Shown: positions 47,477 through 61,522, counted from the first letter of the stretch. The stretch: DNA of 64,000 bases from Aphidius gifuensis (GCF_014905175.1 NC_057791.1:5456001-5520000); one strand, 5' to 3'. The notes: generated from the sequence alone by a model not told the origin. Translations and numbers: made by a program.

Positions 47477-49995
47477 GTTAATATGATTATAGTATTTATC
47501 AAACTGACCTAGACTAATTTTATTCTATTTTTAAATAACAATTATGAATGTTTTATATCTCATTTGTGTATATATGTAAATTTTTTTTATTAGTTAATAT
47601 ATAAAATAGTTTAATCCGTAACAAATCAGATTGCAATCAACTATATATATTTTGTAGTATATGTTACGTGTTCACTTCATACGCCATCAGTATCATTGAG
47701 TAGTTTGTAAGTGAGTTTTATTATTAAAGCTTTTTGAACTGGAAATTATTTGAGTCTAAATTAAATAACCTGTACAGTATATAGAGATCAATAACAACCA
47801 CACGATTGGATTGCCTGACATTTTTGCTTCAAACTCATCGTATCATGGTTCTTGGACCTACAACTGCAATCGAATTGTGCAATTCGATAAAAACAGTTGC
47901 AAGTTGTTGGTGTGAGATTTATTTATTAGACAATTTTCATTTTTAAAACTCGGAATTTATTTAATTAGAACAAATTGGCAAAAAATAAAAGTACAACGAT
48001 GTATTACTGGATACTGTAGGTAATTTAGTAGGGTACATTTTTTTTTTTAAAGCTTTTTTTTCATATCGTGGTCGATGGCCACTATGATAGCCACTCCTAA
48101 AATTACCTGGCTATTTACTAGTGTGAAATGATCCATATAAATCATAGTGAATTATACAAAAGATCTACAATCATGTGATTTTAGAAATTATTAGCTAATC
48201 AGTATTTTTTTTTTTTAAATAAACCAGTGTATATAAACAAAAAAATTTTTAAATTTAATATTTTTAAATGTCAAAGTAGTGGTACAAATTTGATGCATGA
48301 AAAATCAACATTAACAAAAATAGTGAAATTAAATTTGATAAAAATTTTTATTTAACATTTAAAAAAAAGTATTAAAATTTTTTTTTTTTTATGTTAACTT
48401 TAAATCTGAATTTATTATTAAAATTAAATAAGTATATTTTTAATATTTAATTTTTTTTTTTTCCAATTTTATCTTTTTTTGTATTAAATTTCTTTAATTC
48501 CACATGGAAAGAATGTTGTCTTATAGGTATAAATAATATTAAGAATAATTAAAATTATTAATAATAAAACGTGAAACAATTTATTGTAAATTTTTTGTAA
48601 ATTTTAATATTCAAGATTTTATATGGCCAAAATATGGTAATTCGTGAAGACAGAATCAAACAGAGTGTGAAGCTTTAAAAGGATGAATTTGGTACCACGT
48701 TAATTGAGTAGACAAGTACAATATATATAGCCTGACTTATATTATACCAGATAAGCTGTCTGTAAGAAAACCACGTTGGCAAGTTAAAAACCAAAATTCA
48801 ACCGACATTTATTATTCTACAATTTTTTTATTATTTTTTTTTTCATTTTACAATTTCATATAAATAATTCTCAAGAAGCCTTAAACGTTTTGTCTTGTTC
48901 AGAATCTCTTCCATCATTTTTAATATTATATGTATATTGAAATTCAAATATAAGTTGGTAGTGGTGTGCTTGGAAGAAAAAATTGCGGTTCATATACCAT
49001 CGCATTTAAAAATAAAAGAATGGAAAAAAAATATTTTTCATATCGTAATAAAATATATGAAAGGTAGTCTATCAAAAAAAGAAGGTTCATCTTTAAATCA
49101 TTGTTATAATGATTTTCATTTGTATGTAGAACCAACTTAAAAATGACCAAACTATTTTTAAATTTCAAAAATATATATATAGCTTTTTCAAACTATTGAT
49201 TTTTTTCATTTTTTTTAATATCAAATTCTATTATAATAATAAAAAAAAACACACAAAAGAAGTGGTTGAGAAAAAGAATATTGACTTTTTGAAATGAAAG
49301 AAAAAAATTTACAAAAGAAAATAAAATAGCTGTCGTTACGTGGTCAACTCAAAGGAGGAGAAAAAAAAAAAAAAAAAGCTGTGAATATTGGCATGGAAAT
49401 AGCCACGTAAATGTCCTTTTACTTGACAAAAAGTTTTTCATTTTTATTTCTAAATTAATTTAAAAAATTAAACATAGGGCTTTTTGTAAAATTTTTTTAT
49501 GATACATCAGTCGTCAGGTTTTTTATTAAATAAATTTTAACATGTACAATATTCCATCAATCATCATTAACTCGTTCAAAAAAGAAAAAACGAAATATGC
49601 TTTTTATCAAATTGTATTTTTTAATTCTATTGATCTTGATAATAGTTATTTAGAATTTCTTTTTTTTTTATAAAAGATAAAACTAATAATACGTTACTTC
49701 AAATATTAAAAATCTTGACATATATTTGAGAGTGAGATAAACTTTGTTTGGCAATTTAAAGCACACTCGGTCAAACATATTTAATTTTATTTTTAATATA
49801 AAAGTTTTGATTTGATAAAAATAAAATTTCTTTGCTCAACTAATCATCATTATTTTATTTTTTTTTTCAAATCAAACTTTTAAAAGTACCTGTATATAGA
49901 CATGTGTGTTTGTGTTTGTGCAAAAAATAAAAAAAAAAATAATAAATAAATAAAAGTTGGGGTGCATCAAACCGGCGTGAACGTAGCCACTTGTG

Positions 49996-50038
49996 AAAGC
50001 TCTCTCGTGTTTGTCTTTTGTGGTTGGAAGAGAGCTTT
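49996..50038. repeat. Perfect 10-bp inverted repeat (hairpin)
   Basis: AAAGCTCTCT at 49996-50005 and AGAGAGCTTT at 50029-50038 pair perfectly across a 23-nt loop. With one bulge the stem can extend into TGTG/CACA. It sits in a patch of reduced AT content. Too short to call as a microRNA precursor. Confidence 0.5.
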
Positions 50039-51754
50039 ACACACAGAGATGTTCTCTGATGAAAAAAAAAAGATAAAAATAAAGCAAAGTTGTAGAAAAA
50101 TATATGAAAAAACAGGAAATATTATTGTCAAAATTAAAATAAAAAAAAAATAAAAACTCATTACAATAAAACATGAATTATTTTAGGAAATTATAGATTA
50201 AAATAAAATTTAAAGTAGAATAATTGGAATAATTTTAAGAGATTTATGAAGTTTTGAATAGAATAAACTTTAATTTGTAAGATTCTACAAAATCTAAAAG
50301 TTGATTCTTCTTTTCATGGAACCTCAAGATGCTGGTACTGTTTAACTTGTTAAAGTACTTTTCAAATTATTTAATCTTCACGATACAATAATTTTATAAA
50401 TTAAAAATTACAAGAAAACAAAAGTGTGTATATAAAAATTTTTTTTAAAATTAATTTACATAAAGTTATATAATTTTTAAATTCATTAATTTTTTTATTG
50501 GTTTTAATTATTAATCATTTATCCAATAATTAATACTTTGCAAGATTTTATATACAAGGTTTTTTCTTTTCTTTTAATTTTTAATTGAAGGTATAATGAA
50601 GAAATGTTGCAAGCCTAAAATTAAATTAGGAATACATAATTGGCTTAGACGATAGACACACGTGAGGGTGAGTCAAATTATCATGATAATGGATAACGAG
50701 TTTTTAACTATTTAAAAGTTTTTTTTTAATTATCTTTATTGGTTTTTTTTTAATGGTATCTATAATCTATCACTTGGCAATGTTTAAAAACAAAATTTAA
50801 TACTTGACACTTAACTTTTCTATATTCTTATGATCGTTATTGTATGAAAATATAATAATTGTTTTCAAAAAATTTAAAATTTATTTTGTGTTGTATATTT
50901 TTAACTATAAAAAATATAAAACAATATAAATATAAATTATTTTTGTGTTTATAAATAAATGATATTGATAAAAAAAAAAAACAAAATGAATTTAAATTGT
51001 CCAAACAATTTACAAATGAAATTCATATTTGGCTTCTTTTTCTATTTTTTGTAAATGCAATTTATTTTTAAATTTATGTTAATTTTAATTCCAACATTTT
51101 TTCAATCATGATTGTTATAATACTTTTTAATTAACTGATATATTATTTTTTAATTATATAACTGTTGAAAAAATAATTTAATAATTTTTTATTAAATAGT
51201 ATAATCATTATCTTTTTTAAAAAAATATTATTTATGGCTGGCGATGATATCGTTAGTAAATATAATTTTTATAAACTTTTATTTTTTAATATTATTTTAA
51301 TTTAAAAAAAAATTCTCAGTAAATTTATATTTTATATATTGATTATTTCTATTTTATATTTCGATATCAGATAAGTTTTAAATTACTCAAACCAAAGTGG
51401 CTTTTTAACAAAAGAACTTTATCTTTTTTTTTTTTTTTTAGATGTTCGTTTAAAATTTTGTTGACGTCGATAGTATTTTTTACGTGTAACGATAGATAAA
51501 GAACATACACAAATTTTATTTCTTTAAAAGTTCAAGTTCTCTGTGTGATAGTCACGTGATTTCAAAATAACCACAGTGAAAAGTGATCATTGACATTGTC
51601 AATAGATGTCATTTTATTTTTTATTTACAAACAAGAATATAAAATAGTTCAAGATAAAATATTTTAATTGTATAATAATATTCATGATATTAATAATGCA
51701 ATTTTAAGAGACAATAAAAAATAGATAATAAATATTATTAAGGTCATTGTAACA

Positions 51755-53229
51755 ATGACAGTAGATGTCAGGCCTTATCCAAACTACGTGTCATATATAG
51801 CAGGTGGATTTGCTATTTTTTTCAGCATAATTGGTTGCATTGGTGAGTTTATTTATATACCAAAATAATATGTATAAAATATTTTTTTTTCAATATTAAA
51901 AGAAGCATATGCTTCATGACAATAAAAAAAAAAAAAAAAACACATTTTACTATGTCATATTGTTGTGTAAAAAATCATTAATGTTATTATTATTTTTATT
52001 TCATTGCAGGCAACGTTTTGATGATAATTGCATTTTATAAAAATGTCAAATTACGAGAAAAACCGACAATTATTTTCATATTTAATTTGAGTATATCGGA
52101 TTTGATGTTTTCACTTGTTAATTTGCCTATTCTAGCGGGATTATTTTTGAGTGATTATTGGTTGGGTAATGACTTATTATGCAAAATATCACCAGTATTT
52201 TATTATGGAAATATTAATGTTTCATTGTTTAGTATGGAAGCGATTGCAATAAACCGGTTTGTTGAAAATTTATTAAAAATAAAATGTTATAAGTTAACCT
52301 AAAATTATTAAAAAAATATATAAAATTTAATATTGTTAGTGTGAATTTGTCTTGTTTTTTAGATGTTAATTTAACATTTAGCTTTATTTTCAATAATTAA
52401 TAATTGAGAATAGTGTTGACATTAAAAAAAAATTGTTAACTGAATAATTAAATTATTTTTTTATATTTTTAATCAATGTTTTAAAATATTTAATTTTATA
52501 TATTTTTTTTAACTATGTAATTATTTTATTTGTATTAAATTTTTTACTGAATTATTAATTTTTTTTTACAGATGTATTTTGATACTTAATCCAAAAATTT
52601 ATAAAAAAATTTATACACCTTGTAAAATTAGTATAATGCTAGCTGTAATATGGATAGTAAGTTTCTTGCCATTATTATTACCAATCCTAGAAATTTGGGG
52701 AAGTTTAGGACTCGAAAAAAAAACTTTAATGTGTGACATTTTACCAAAAAATAATAGTACTCCAAAAACAATATTTTTATTAATATTAGGCTTTGTATTA
52801 CCATGTTTAGTTATGAGCATTTCATATTTATGTATTTATATTAAAATTAAAGATAATCATAGAAAAATGGAAATTCATTCACAATCAAAAACTTTAAATT
52901 TTGCTAAAATAACTGATAGTTCAGAATCACGTGCAAAAAAATCTATGTTAACAATAATATGTTGTTTTTTAATTTGTTTTTTTCCACCAGTATTACTTAT
53001 TATTTTTGATTTAAATTATCAATATCCAATTTTTCGTGTATTTGATACAATTTTTTTTTGGGCATCTGTTGTTATTAATCCATTTATTTATTCATTTACA
53101 AATAAATTTTGTAAAAATGCTATAAAACGAATTTTTGATAAAAATGTCACTATTAATGATTCTAATGTTAAGAAAAATTCCAAAATAATTGGTCAAATTT
53201 TACCTCGAAATACAAACACAAATTGCTAA
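51755..53229 (+). CDS. Tre1/moody-like rhodopsin-family GPCR
   Basis: Relatives in Drosophila are Tre1 (germ-cell migration) and moody (blood-brain barrier). Exons 51755-51842, 52010-52256 and 52572-53229 join in phase to 330 aa with seven membrane segments and almost no N-terminal ectodomain. Visible motifs are GNVLMIIAF (TM1), NLSISDLMF (TM2), the LLC before TM3, WGSLGLE and CDILPKNN in loop 2 (a moody/Tre1 signature), CFLICFFPPVL in TM6 and NPFIY (281-285) in TM7. The Tre1-type NRY at the end of TM3 reads NRC (111-113). The first intron splits GN in TM1 and the second splits the Arg of NRC. Frames are intact. The exact paralogue is uncertain. Confidence 0.85.
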
Positions 53230-56200
53230 TTTTTTAACATCTTTTTTTTAAAGTTTTCTCTTAATATATTTTAATTTACAAACCATGTTTATTATAAATA
53301 TTTACAATAAACTTAACGTGTTTATATTTTGTTAAATGTTAATTAAAAACATCATTTGATAATTAAAAATAATTCTTCCTTCTTAACAAGCTTGATGCAA
53401 ATTTTGATAATTTGTTTATTTTTTTAAAAAATACACAGTTTAATTAAAAAATAAAAATTGTTAATAAGTATAATGAAAATAATTATGAAATTTTAAATTT
53501 AAACCATGGGGTAATATTTATTTTGTACATAGAATTTTTTAAACAACAAAAAAAATATAAACATGATGATCAATATTTTAATTACCTCTGAAAATTAAAA
53601 TAATATATGTCGTGAAAAAACATTTTCGAGATTACGTTTTATGCATAATTTGTATAATTATAATTAATAATAATAATTTACTGTATGTTTATAGATAAAT
53701 ATGTAAAAAAAAAAAACGCATATTTATAAAACCAGCATAATGGATAATAAATGAAAGGAAAAAAAAAACGAGTAAAGTTATAACAACAAACAAAAAAAAA
53801 TAAACATGAAACTTTTAAGTTTAGTTTTTTATTCAGATATTTAAATGTCATGTGCTATACGTAGACAAGTTTAATGTTCTATCTGTATTTTATTTTTATA
53901 TTTTTTTCTTACCTTTGAGTTATGTAGTATAAAAGTACTTGAATTTTCATCCTACTAAAAGTTTCATTATTTTTTTATTTTCATTTTTTCAATGACAACT
54001 GTCACAAATAGCTTGCTGAATAAAATATTATCATCTTCACTAAATTGTATACTCTTAATGATCATTTTTTGTTGTTAAACTTTTGGCTTAACGACTTGAA
54101 AATTGTTATAATGGATATCGTTTTTGTTAAAAGTATATACATATAGATTGTAAAGAGTTGATGGTTAAAATAAATTGAAATTTTTTGATGAATCACATGT
54201 ATTTTTTAGTAAGTGAATAATTGTTAAAGTATAGTTTTTATACATCGTGTTACAGTGTTTTTTATAATAAAAAATATTTCCGGTTAAATTGAATTATTTA
54301 TTGACCAATAAATATAATTAATATACATAATAGTATTTTACGTTCTTGACATGAGTTGGCACTTTTTCAAAATATATTTTTATATATACAATTACAAGAT
54401 GTAATTGCACCAAAGGTGGAATACCTCCTTACTATAATTCTATGTTTCTAAACAAAGTCTACAATTTTTCAAAAACAATTCCAAATACATTAGAAAAATA
54501 TATAGAATATTCAAACGTATCAATCATTGAAGCATATCATCATTAAAAATAAAAAAAGTATAGTCAACAGTGTATTGTGTCAATAAAAAAAATTTAAGAA
54601 ATGGTGAAAAATAGTTAAACAAAGGGCGGAGAAATTTTTGGTTGAAGAAACGATGGAGGGAAGTTGGAGAAATGGCGGAAAAATTCCTCCGACATTTCTC
54701 CAATGGATCATTTTGGGAAAAACCTGAAAAAACAAAAGAGAAAAAGCAAAGAAATATTTCCACAAGGGATATATTAACATTTTTTACTATCATCAGTTTG
54801 TGAGCTAGTTAATATTTCATAAAAAAATGATCTGAATGTGCTAAGTTATATATAAGTTATGATCAATTTATATAATACTTTAGCTTGTAGCACAGTTTAT
54901 GCACATTCACATCCGTTGCATATTTTAATGATTTCATAAAAAGTTATTTTTTGCTGATATGATTGTTATAACAATTTTTTTTAAATTGATTGAATTCTTC
55001 CTCCAATTTTTTACTATGTCATGATATGTATTTAAACAACAGTCCATTATTCAGCCTGTTCATTATTATTAATTTCCACTCTCGAATATATACATTAATT
55101 TCAACTTATAAGTATACAATTGCAAGTAAGTTGAATCTATTGGATATATATGAGAGGAGAAATTGAAATTATTGTCATGACTTGAAAATTATTTACTCAA
55201 ACATTTAAAAATGAAAAAAATTTTGTTTTCATGGCAATCGTATTAATGAATAATTAATTTTGTTTAATTATAAAATTATATTTATTGTATGTAAATTATA
55301 ATGGTGCTTGAAAATAATTACAAAAAAATATTTTGAGTTTTTCTTTTTTTCTAAATTATAATTGGCTGACGTATTTTGTACTTAACATCTATAAATTGGG
55401 TTACGAATATAGTTGAATACATATACGTATGCTAAAATACATGGCATAAACTAGAGAGTGAACAACGATGTTAGTGGCTTCGGGGTCAGTTTACTTTGTA
55501 ATACTGAAGTGTACCAGGTAATTTCAACCTACCTAATTATCTCTAACGAACCTTGGGGTATCTGACAATGACATATATCTGTGGTAACGTTTAAGACTGA
55601 GCTTAAAATTTCATTTCAACCATTCTCTAGTACCAATCAAATAAATAATTGAAAATAAAAATAATAATTATTACGGTCTACATTATTTTTTTTCTAAATT
55701 AAAATAATCATATATTGATTATTTAAATTTAAAAAATATATACTTTATATTATACTTCGTTCATCTTTATTGTACATTGCAATTTCAAATAAAATGAATT
55801 TCAATTTTATTTCTTGACTGTAGTTTTTTTTTTTTATTTTCAAGAAAATCTCAGGTTTGTAATATTTTGAAATTATTTTTCAAGAAAATAATATTGCTTT
55901 TGCCACACGCAGTCATCCGGAAACAGTTTGGTTGAAATTGGTAAAGTACCTCTGTGGTGATAAAATAGAGTGAAGAATAAATTTGAAAGAGAGTACAAAA
56001 AAAAATCAACAGATTTTTTATCCGCAAAGCATTAACTTTTTAAAGAATCGTGTTAAATTTTTTTTTTTTTATACTTTATATAGTTTTTGAACAATCTATA
56101 TATTTTTATAAATCTTTATTAACAGTTTTAAAATAAAAAAAATAATTTATTCTTAATTTTTTAGTTGAGAAAAGTACCATTAAATATATATCACTGAAAG

Positions 56201-59200
56201 CTTTTTAATTAAATTTAATAAATAAATTTGTTTTTCTTTGTTATATGCTGATTTCATTACAGCGTTATTGATTTTATTTTTTAGTTATTAATTAATTGCC
56301 AAATATTAATTAACTATTAATTTTAATTTTAATAAAAACATATGATTAATTGCAGTAAAAAAACTAGAGTGACTACAAACATTGCAATAAATAAAAGTAC
56401 AAAATGTTTGGAAATTTTTTACTTGAATATTTATCTGCTCTATTTCATTATGTTGATTTTTTCGTTTATCTTAAAACATATGGTTTATAAATGAAAAAAA
56501 AAAGTACGTGCTATGTTTTCGAGGATTATCAAAAAAGCTTTTGGTAATCCTTGGTATTTTTTCAGTCTTATCACAGGTGCAGTTGAGCTTAAAAGTGACC
56601 CAATAAGATTTCATCTTCAAAAAATTTAATCTTCAAATTAGATTCATAAATCATTCGTCATGATTTTATACTTGATAAATTATATCTATTTTCTTGATTA
56701 AAAAAAATACAAGTATAATTTACATATATATTTTTTATATTTACTTATACGAATAAATTTTTTCTACTTGGATTTTGAATGACAATCTGTGCAAAAAATC
56801 GTTTAGTATAAAAAATTAAATATCACACTTGGTAAATTGAAATTTAAACTGCCCCAATAATCATTTTGTTGGGTATTTTTGTATAGTATCAGTGTCACAG
56901 CTTTTACACACATTTTCATAAATATATTCTCAAATATAAATGTATACATATAGGTCACGTAAACACTTTACAAATGGCCGCGAGATGTTAGTTCTTTTTC
57001 CGCGTGTTTTTACTACTCTTTTTTTTTTTTCACTCCTCTAAGTGAAGTATTTGAACAGATGTTTGAACATTTGGATTGCAGTTCTTTTTTTTATACCTGC
57101 TTGAAGCAATTGTTTTTAGCGTTTTAGAGGGTAGAAAAAGTAAAACAAAAAAAAAGGTCAATTTATTGAAGAAAGAAATAGATTACTGGCTAATTACTCT
57201 TTGTAAATTTGTAAAAACAAAAATATATATATTTTTTGAAAATGATTTATAGCATTTATAACCCAAGGATAATGCACGCACAAGTTTTTGTCCTGCAAAA
57301 TCTCATTATGAGACTCAAAACCACTTTAGTATGAGAATACATTTCTAAAATCATTTGCGAAAAAAATACAACATGCTGGCAATATATTTATTGTAAAAAT
57401 GACAAAAGAAACATCAGTAAGAATAACTGGACATATGAGTAAATAAAATTGTATGTACCTCGACAATTTAATAGTTAAAAAAATAAATAAAGTGCTAAAA
57501 GAAATATGAAAGTACTTTAGAAAATAGACGTGACACTTAATTTTGTATTTGCCATTTTATAAATGAATTTATACAGATTTTATAAATAAAATGTATTTCT
57601 TTTGTAGTATACAATAATCATACAACAAAAATATATCAACTGACGAAAAAAAAATGAAAGCATTTTCTTTTAAATTTTCAAATAATAATAGCAACTTTAT
57701 TTATCATGAGAATTTCATTTTTAATAACTCCAATGAAACATAACAATAATAAATTTTTATTTTAAAAATTGAATCTTTGAAATGAGTATGATAATCATTG
57801 TTATTATTTTTCTTGTTATATTAGTCTTTTAAAAACTTCATTATTACAATTTCCTGTCTCAATTTTTGTATATATGGTTTTAAAAAAATCTGAAATAAAA
57901 CAACTATACATTTTTACAGCAAAGTAAAGCTAAAAAAAAAAAACAAAAAAAGTTTAAAGTAGCTTCTATATTTTTTTTCTTTGAAATACCATCGATTCCA
58001 AGTCATCCATTGGAACGATATTTGGTACGTATACAGTTGGAATTCTTTTTCTCTCAATGAGGAAAAACAAAAAATAATAAAAAAAAAAAAAACTCTTACA
58101 TTTTTGTGCTGGAAACTTAGAGAGATAGATATTATTGTATTTTATGTTTCTTATATTTTTTTGCAAAAAGAATATATATATTTGTTTTTTATTATTGTTT
58201 ATTTTTATATTAATTCATCAAAATTACTCAAGTGGAATTACTTATTAAATTATTTTACTAATAATAACTCCATAAAAATAAAATTACAATTTTAAAAAAA
58301 ATATTGAGAATAATAAAATACATATGAGGGATTTGTATAAATATTTCATTATTTGTTAAAAATTCAGATGCTTTATTTTAAAAAATTTAAAATTTACTAG
58401 TTTTCAATATAAGTGCAAAATTTACATATTTTTTTGTAAATTTTATATCCGTTACAATGCAATTTTAAAGTAAATGTATATTTTTTTTATTTTATAAAAA
58501 AGAAAGATTGATTTTATTGGCTGAATTTGCGTTTATTTTATCACTTGAAAATCTTAGAATTTATTAGATCTATTCCTTTGAGACAAAAATGCTTTTAAAG
58601 TTATATTACTTATTTTCTCGAAGCCATTTTATTTTAAAAATTCTCTAGGTGATGAAATTTTTAAACATAAAATATCTTATTTGATTGTAAAATTAACTAT
58701 ATATACTTTAAAATAAAATTAAAAATTCAATAATAAATTGAATTTAATCATTTTATTCAAGTCATACATATATGTAATGAAAGAAAATAAGTGGAAATAA
58801 ATTTCGACTGTCGATTTTCAATCTTATTTCGATGTTGAAAATTAAGCTCGAATCGATAAGTCAGTCTTGACAGCTATGCAACCAAACACATAGTTCAAAT
58901 AACTTGAAAATTTGTCAGAAAACACTTTAACCGATACAAAAAAAAAAAAAATTTGGTCATTCAAAAGTCAATAGAACAAGTAAAAAAATAAATAAGAAAT
59001 CTAAAAACAATAATGGCATTGGCTAAACGCAAGAAAATTAAATACAAAATATTAATTCAATAAAATTACTGAATAAAATTGAAAAAAAAATAATAAATTA
59101 ATTGATTGAAATTAAGAAACTTTTTTTTCAGTAGGTCAATAAATTTTTTTCTAAAGCCTAACAAAATTTGGCATGCTTCCAAAATATTCATAGATATTCT

Positions 59201-59760
59201 ATGGATGTAATATCGGTCACGTCGACAATTCACATATCATATCAATGTCTTTCACATTGACTGACAGCGTTAATTAAAACTGCTTTTGTGACATGACATA
59301 ACTGTGTGTCATAAAAGCTTAAAAACGTGACAATTTAAAACAGTATGTGACATACATTTACACTATATACATTTAATATGGAAAAATTAAAATTGAAAAA
59401 TGACAAAATTTTATAACGTTTGACAGAATTTTACAACCAACAATATTTGATTGTTTTAAAAAATATTAATTAAAATTTAATTTATTCTTCAAAATATAAA
59501 CTGTATTGGAAGAACAACTTTTTTTTAAGAAGTTATTTTAGTTTGATCTACATTTTATAATATTGTGAATTCAACGATCCAGTAAAACGTACAATTTACA
59601 ATATTATAAAATTCTTTTTAACCTTTTTTTTTTTTTTTGTTGAATTTACTCCATGGATATAAAGTAAACCATCTATACAATTCTCAGCTTTACATACTTT
59701 CAAATGTGATGCACGATGTAAAAACGTTATTGCATGTCAGTATTTTTTTTTTTCTTCAAC
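53230..59760. other. GPCR 3' UTR and a long gene-poor region
   Basis: AATAAA-like motifs appear within about 80 nt of the GPCR stop. No gene was recognised beyond. One foldback copy lies at 54.6 kb. A patch of reduced AT content at 55440-55620, including a GTACCAG|GTAATT donor-like site, may be an untranslated exon. Remaining open frames are low-complexity. Confidence 0.4.
54628..54770. mobile_element. CTCCG foldback element, copy 5 (diverged)
   Basis: GGCGGAGAAATTTTTGG and GGCGGAAAAATTCCTCCG in opposed orientation, ending GAAATATTTCCACAAGGG, a variant of the family's CACCAGGG terminus. About 143 bp, more diverged than the other copies, non-coding. Confidence 0.55.
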
Positions 59761-59867
59761 TTATTTTTTATTTTTTTTATTCCTATTTTGCAGTGTATCG
59801 TACGAAAATATCAATTTTTTTTTCTTTATATTTTTGTTTATAAATAAAGATAAAATAATGTATATAT
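59761..59867. repeat. 107-bp direct repeat, copy 1
   Basis: Matches 61701-61807 with about two to three differences in 107 nt. The unit looks like a splice acceptor (T-rich run, CTATTTTGCAG) followed by TGTATCGTACGAAAATATC, a T-run and AATAAAGATAAAATAAT, which contains a polyadenylation-type signal. The plus-strand frame is short and ends in TAA. Confidence 0.9.
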
Positions 59868-59869
59868 AA

Positions 59870-60562
59870 GATTCACTCATGTTCGATTGAGTTGGTTCTT
59901 ACATTGTTTTTGCTTTTATGCAGCTTTTTTCAAAATTATTATCGAATTTAGCCGGTAAAGTAGTATAATTTATAATGTTTTCTCTTCTCATAAAGCCCCA
60001 CCTTAGTCAATATTTAGTTTTTTTCCAATTAATTTATCGTGTACCAGGCGGGTCGAGACGTATATGCCATTTTTTCAAAATATTTTGAAAAATTAATTTT
60101 AATATTGTAATAATAAACAATTAAACATATTCAGGTACATATATATTTTAAAACTTAAAAGTGAAAATTCTCATGAACATTCGTTAAAAATTGAAATTTT
60201 CCACTTTAAGTTTTTAAAATATGCCGAAATGAAATTTTACCAAGATATGTTTATTTTGTTTTATTTTTTGTATTTGTATTTATTTATTTTTTTTCAAAAT
60301 ATTTTGAAAAATGAAAAAGCATATAAAACGTCTCGGCCTTACCCTCTAATTTTAATCGAACACACGTGGATTGAGTAATCTTTTATTTGAAAAATTTCAT
60401 GTATTTAAATTGGGGCTTTTTTTATGAAAGAAGAGAATTAACATTAAAACACTCTACTTTACCGGCTAAAATACGTCATAAAATTTCCGAAAAAATTCAG
60501 GCTGCATGAAAAGCCAAAAACAATGTATAAAAAAATTTTCAACTCAATCCGAGAGGGTCAGG
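59870..60562. mobile_element. Imperfect palindrome of about 690 bp (foldback element)
   Basis: The two halves are reverse complements for most of their length. Paired landmarks, outside in, are GATTGAGTTG, ACATTGTTTTTG, TATGCAG, TTAGCCGGTAAAGTAG, AAAGCCCCA, CGAGACGTATATGC, TTTTCAAAATATTTTGAAAA and ATTTTAAAACTTAAA, with the centre near 60180. No coding capacity. It begins within a few bases of the end of the 107-bp direct repeat. Its family is different from the CTCCGG elements. Confidence 0.8.
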
Positions 60563-61366
60563 CAGATGACCAGCTGAATTGACTCAGAATGCCCCATATA
60601 TATATATACTATTAAATGTAAAATCGAATTTCAAGAATTTAATAGAAGGTATAATATGTCAATATTATTCCAAGCAGTTGTTTTAAATACACAAGTAAAA
60701 TGCATTAATAAATGAATAAATTAATAATAATATTGAAATGTAATTTTGTGTTATTTTAGAATTTGTTTTTTTTTTTCTTTGCTTTGTGGCTCGAGATTAG
60801 TTTACTAATAACATTATTCAAAAAATTTACACTCAAAAAACATGTAAGATATTTTAATGATGATTAATACAGTTCAAATTTGAAAAAATAATTTATAATT
60901 TTATATTTCATTATAATCTAGACTGCCAAGAAAAACATGAATTACATATTTTTCAGTTGTTTAGTCAATTATAAAACTTTTTAATTTATATACTAAACAA
61001 TTAAAAAATATGTAACTTATATTTTGTTTGGCTTTCTTCATTGACACGTTTGTCCATTGGAAGTTTTAAAACCAAATCTATCCGCAATAAAAGCAGAACA
61101 ACTATTCTAATGAAGTAAAGCGATAATACATATTACGATAGTAATATGATATAAAAATTTGGAAACAAGTATTACATACAATGCCTGGACCCGTATCATG
61201 AAATTTTTACGTTATGAAATTTTTTTCAATAATAAAAAACTTCTTTATGTCGCGGTTATAAAAATAAACAAATTATAAATTCATTACAACAACAACAAAT
61301 ACAACAAAGCTATTAATCAACATTGGTTTTTGTGCGATAATGTTATGAAAAAAAGATAAATCTATC

Positions 61367-61522
61367 CGATGGAAATATTTCTCCGACTTTTCACCGTCTT
61401 TTCTCGTCTTTTTATACAAATGACTCATGACGGAGAAATTTTTCCTCCCATTTTTCCGACTTCTCTCCGAATTTTTTTCTACAACGAACAATGGAAATTT
61501 TTTCGATTTTTCTCTCCGAGTT
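61367..61522. mobile_element. CTCCG foldback element, copy 6 (diverged)
   Basis: GGAAATATTTCTCCGAC at the left, GACGGAGAAATTTTTCCTCC in the middle, and CTCTCCGAGTTTT at the right form alternating CTCCG/CGGAG motifs like the other copies. Ends are poorly kept. Non-coding, about 155 bp. Confidence 0.55.

Larger units (their letters stand above)
45800..51754. other. Gene-poor AT-rich region
   Basis: No complete gene was recognised. Patches less AT-rich than average lie at 46400-46520 (AAGCGCCGTCGCCAAG and onward, possibly an untranslated exon), 47660-47900 and 49960-50060. A candidate coding exon at 47416 and a hairpin at 49996 are listed separately. A CACGTG at 51553-51558 lies about 200 nt upstream of the GPCR start. 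Confidence 0.4.

Noticed and set aside
48895..50161. Frames of 63-81 codons on both strands
   Set aside because: Overlapping in both orientations, Lys/Phe-rich, no splice or family support.
57966..58295. 104-codon plus-strand frame
   Set aside because: Phe/Ile/Lys/Tyr-rich, spans poly-A runs, no motif; likely chance.
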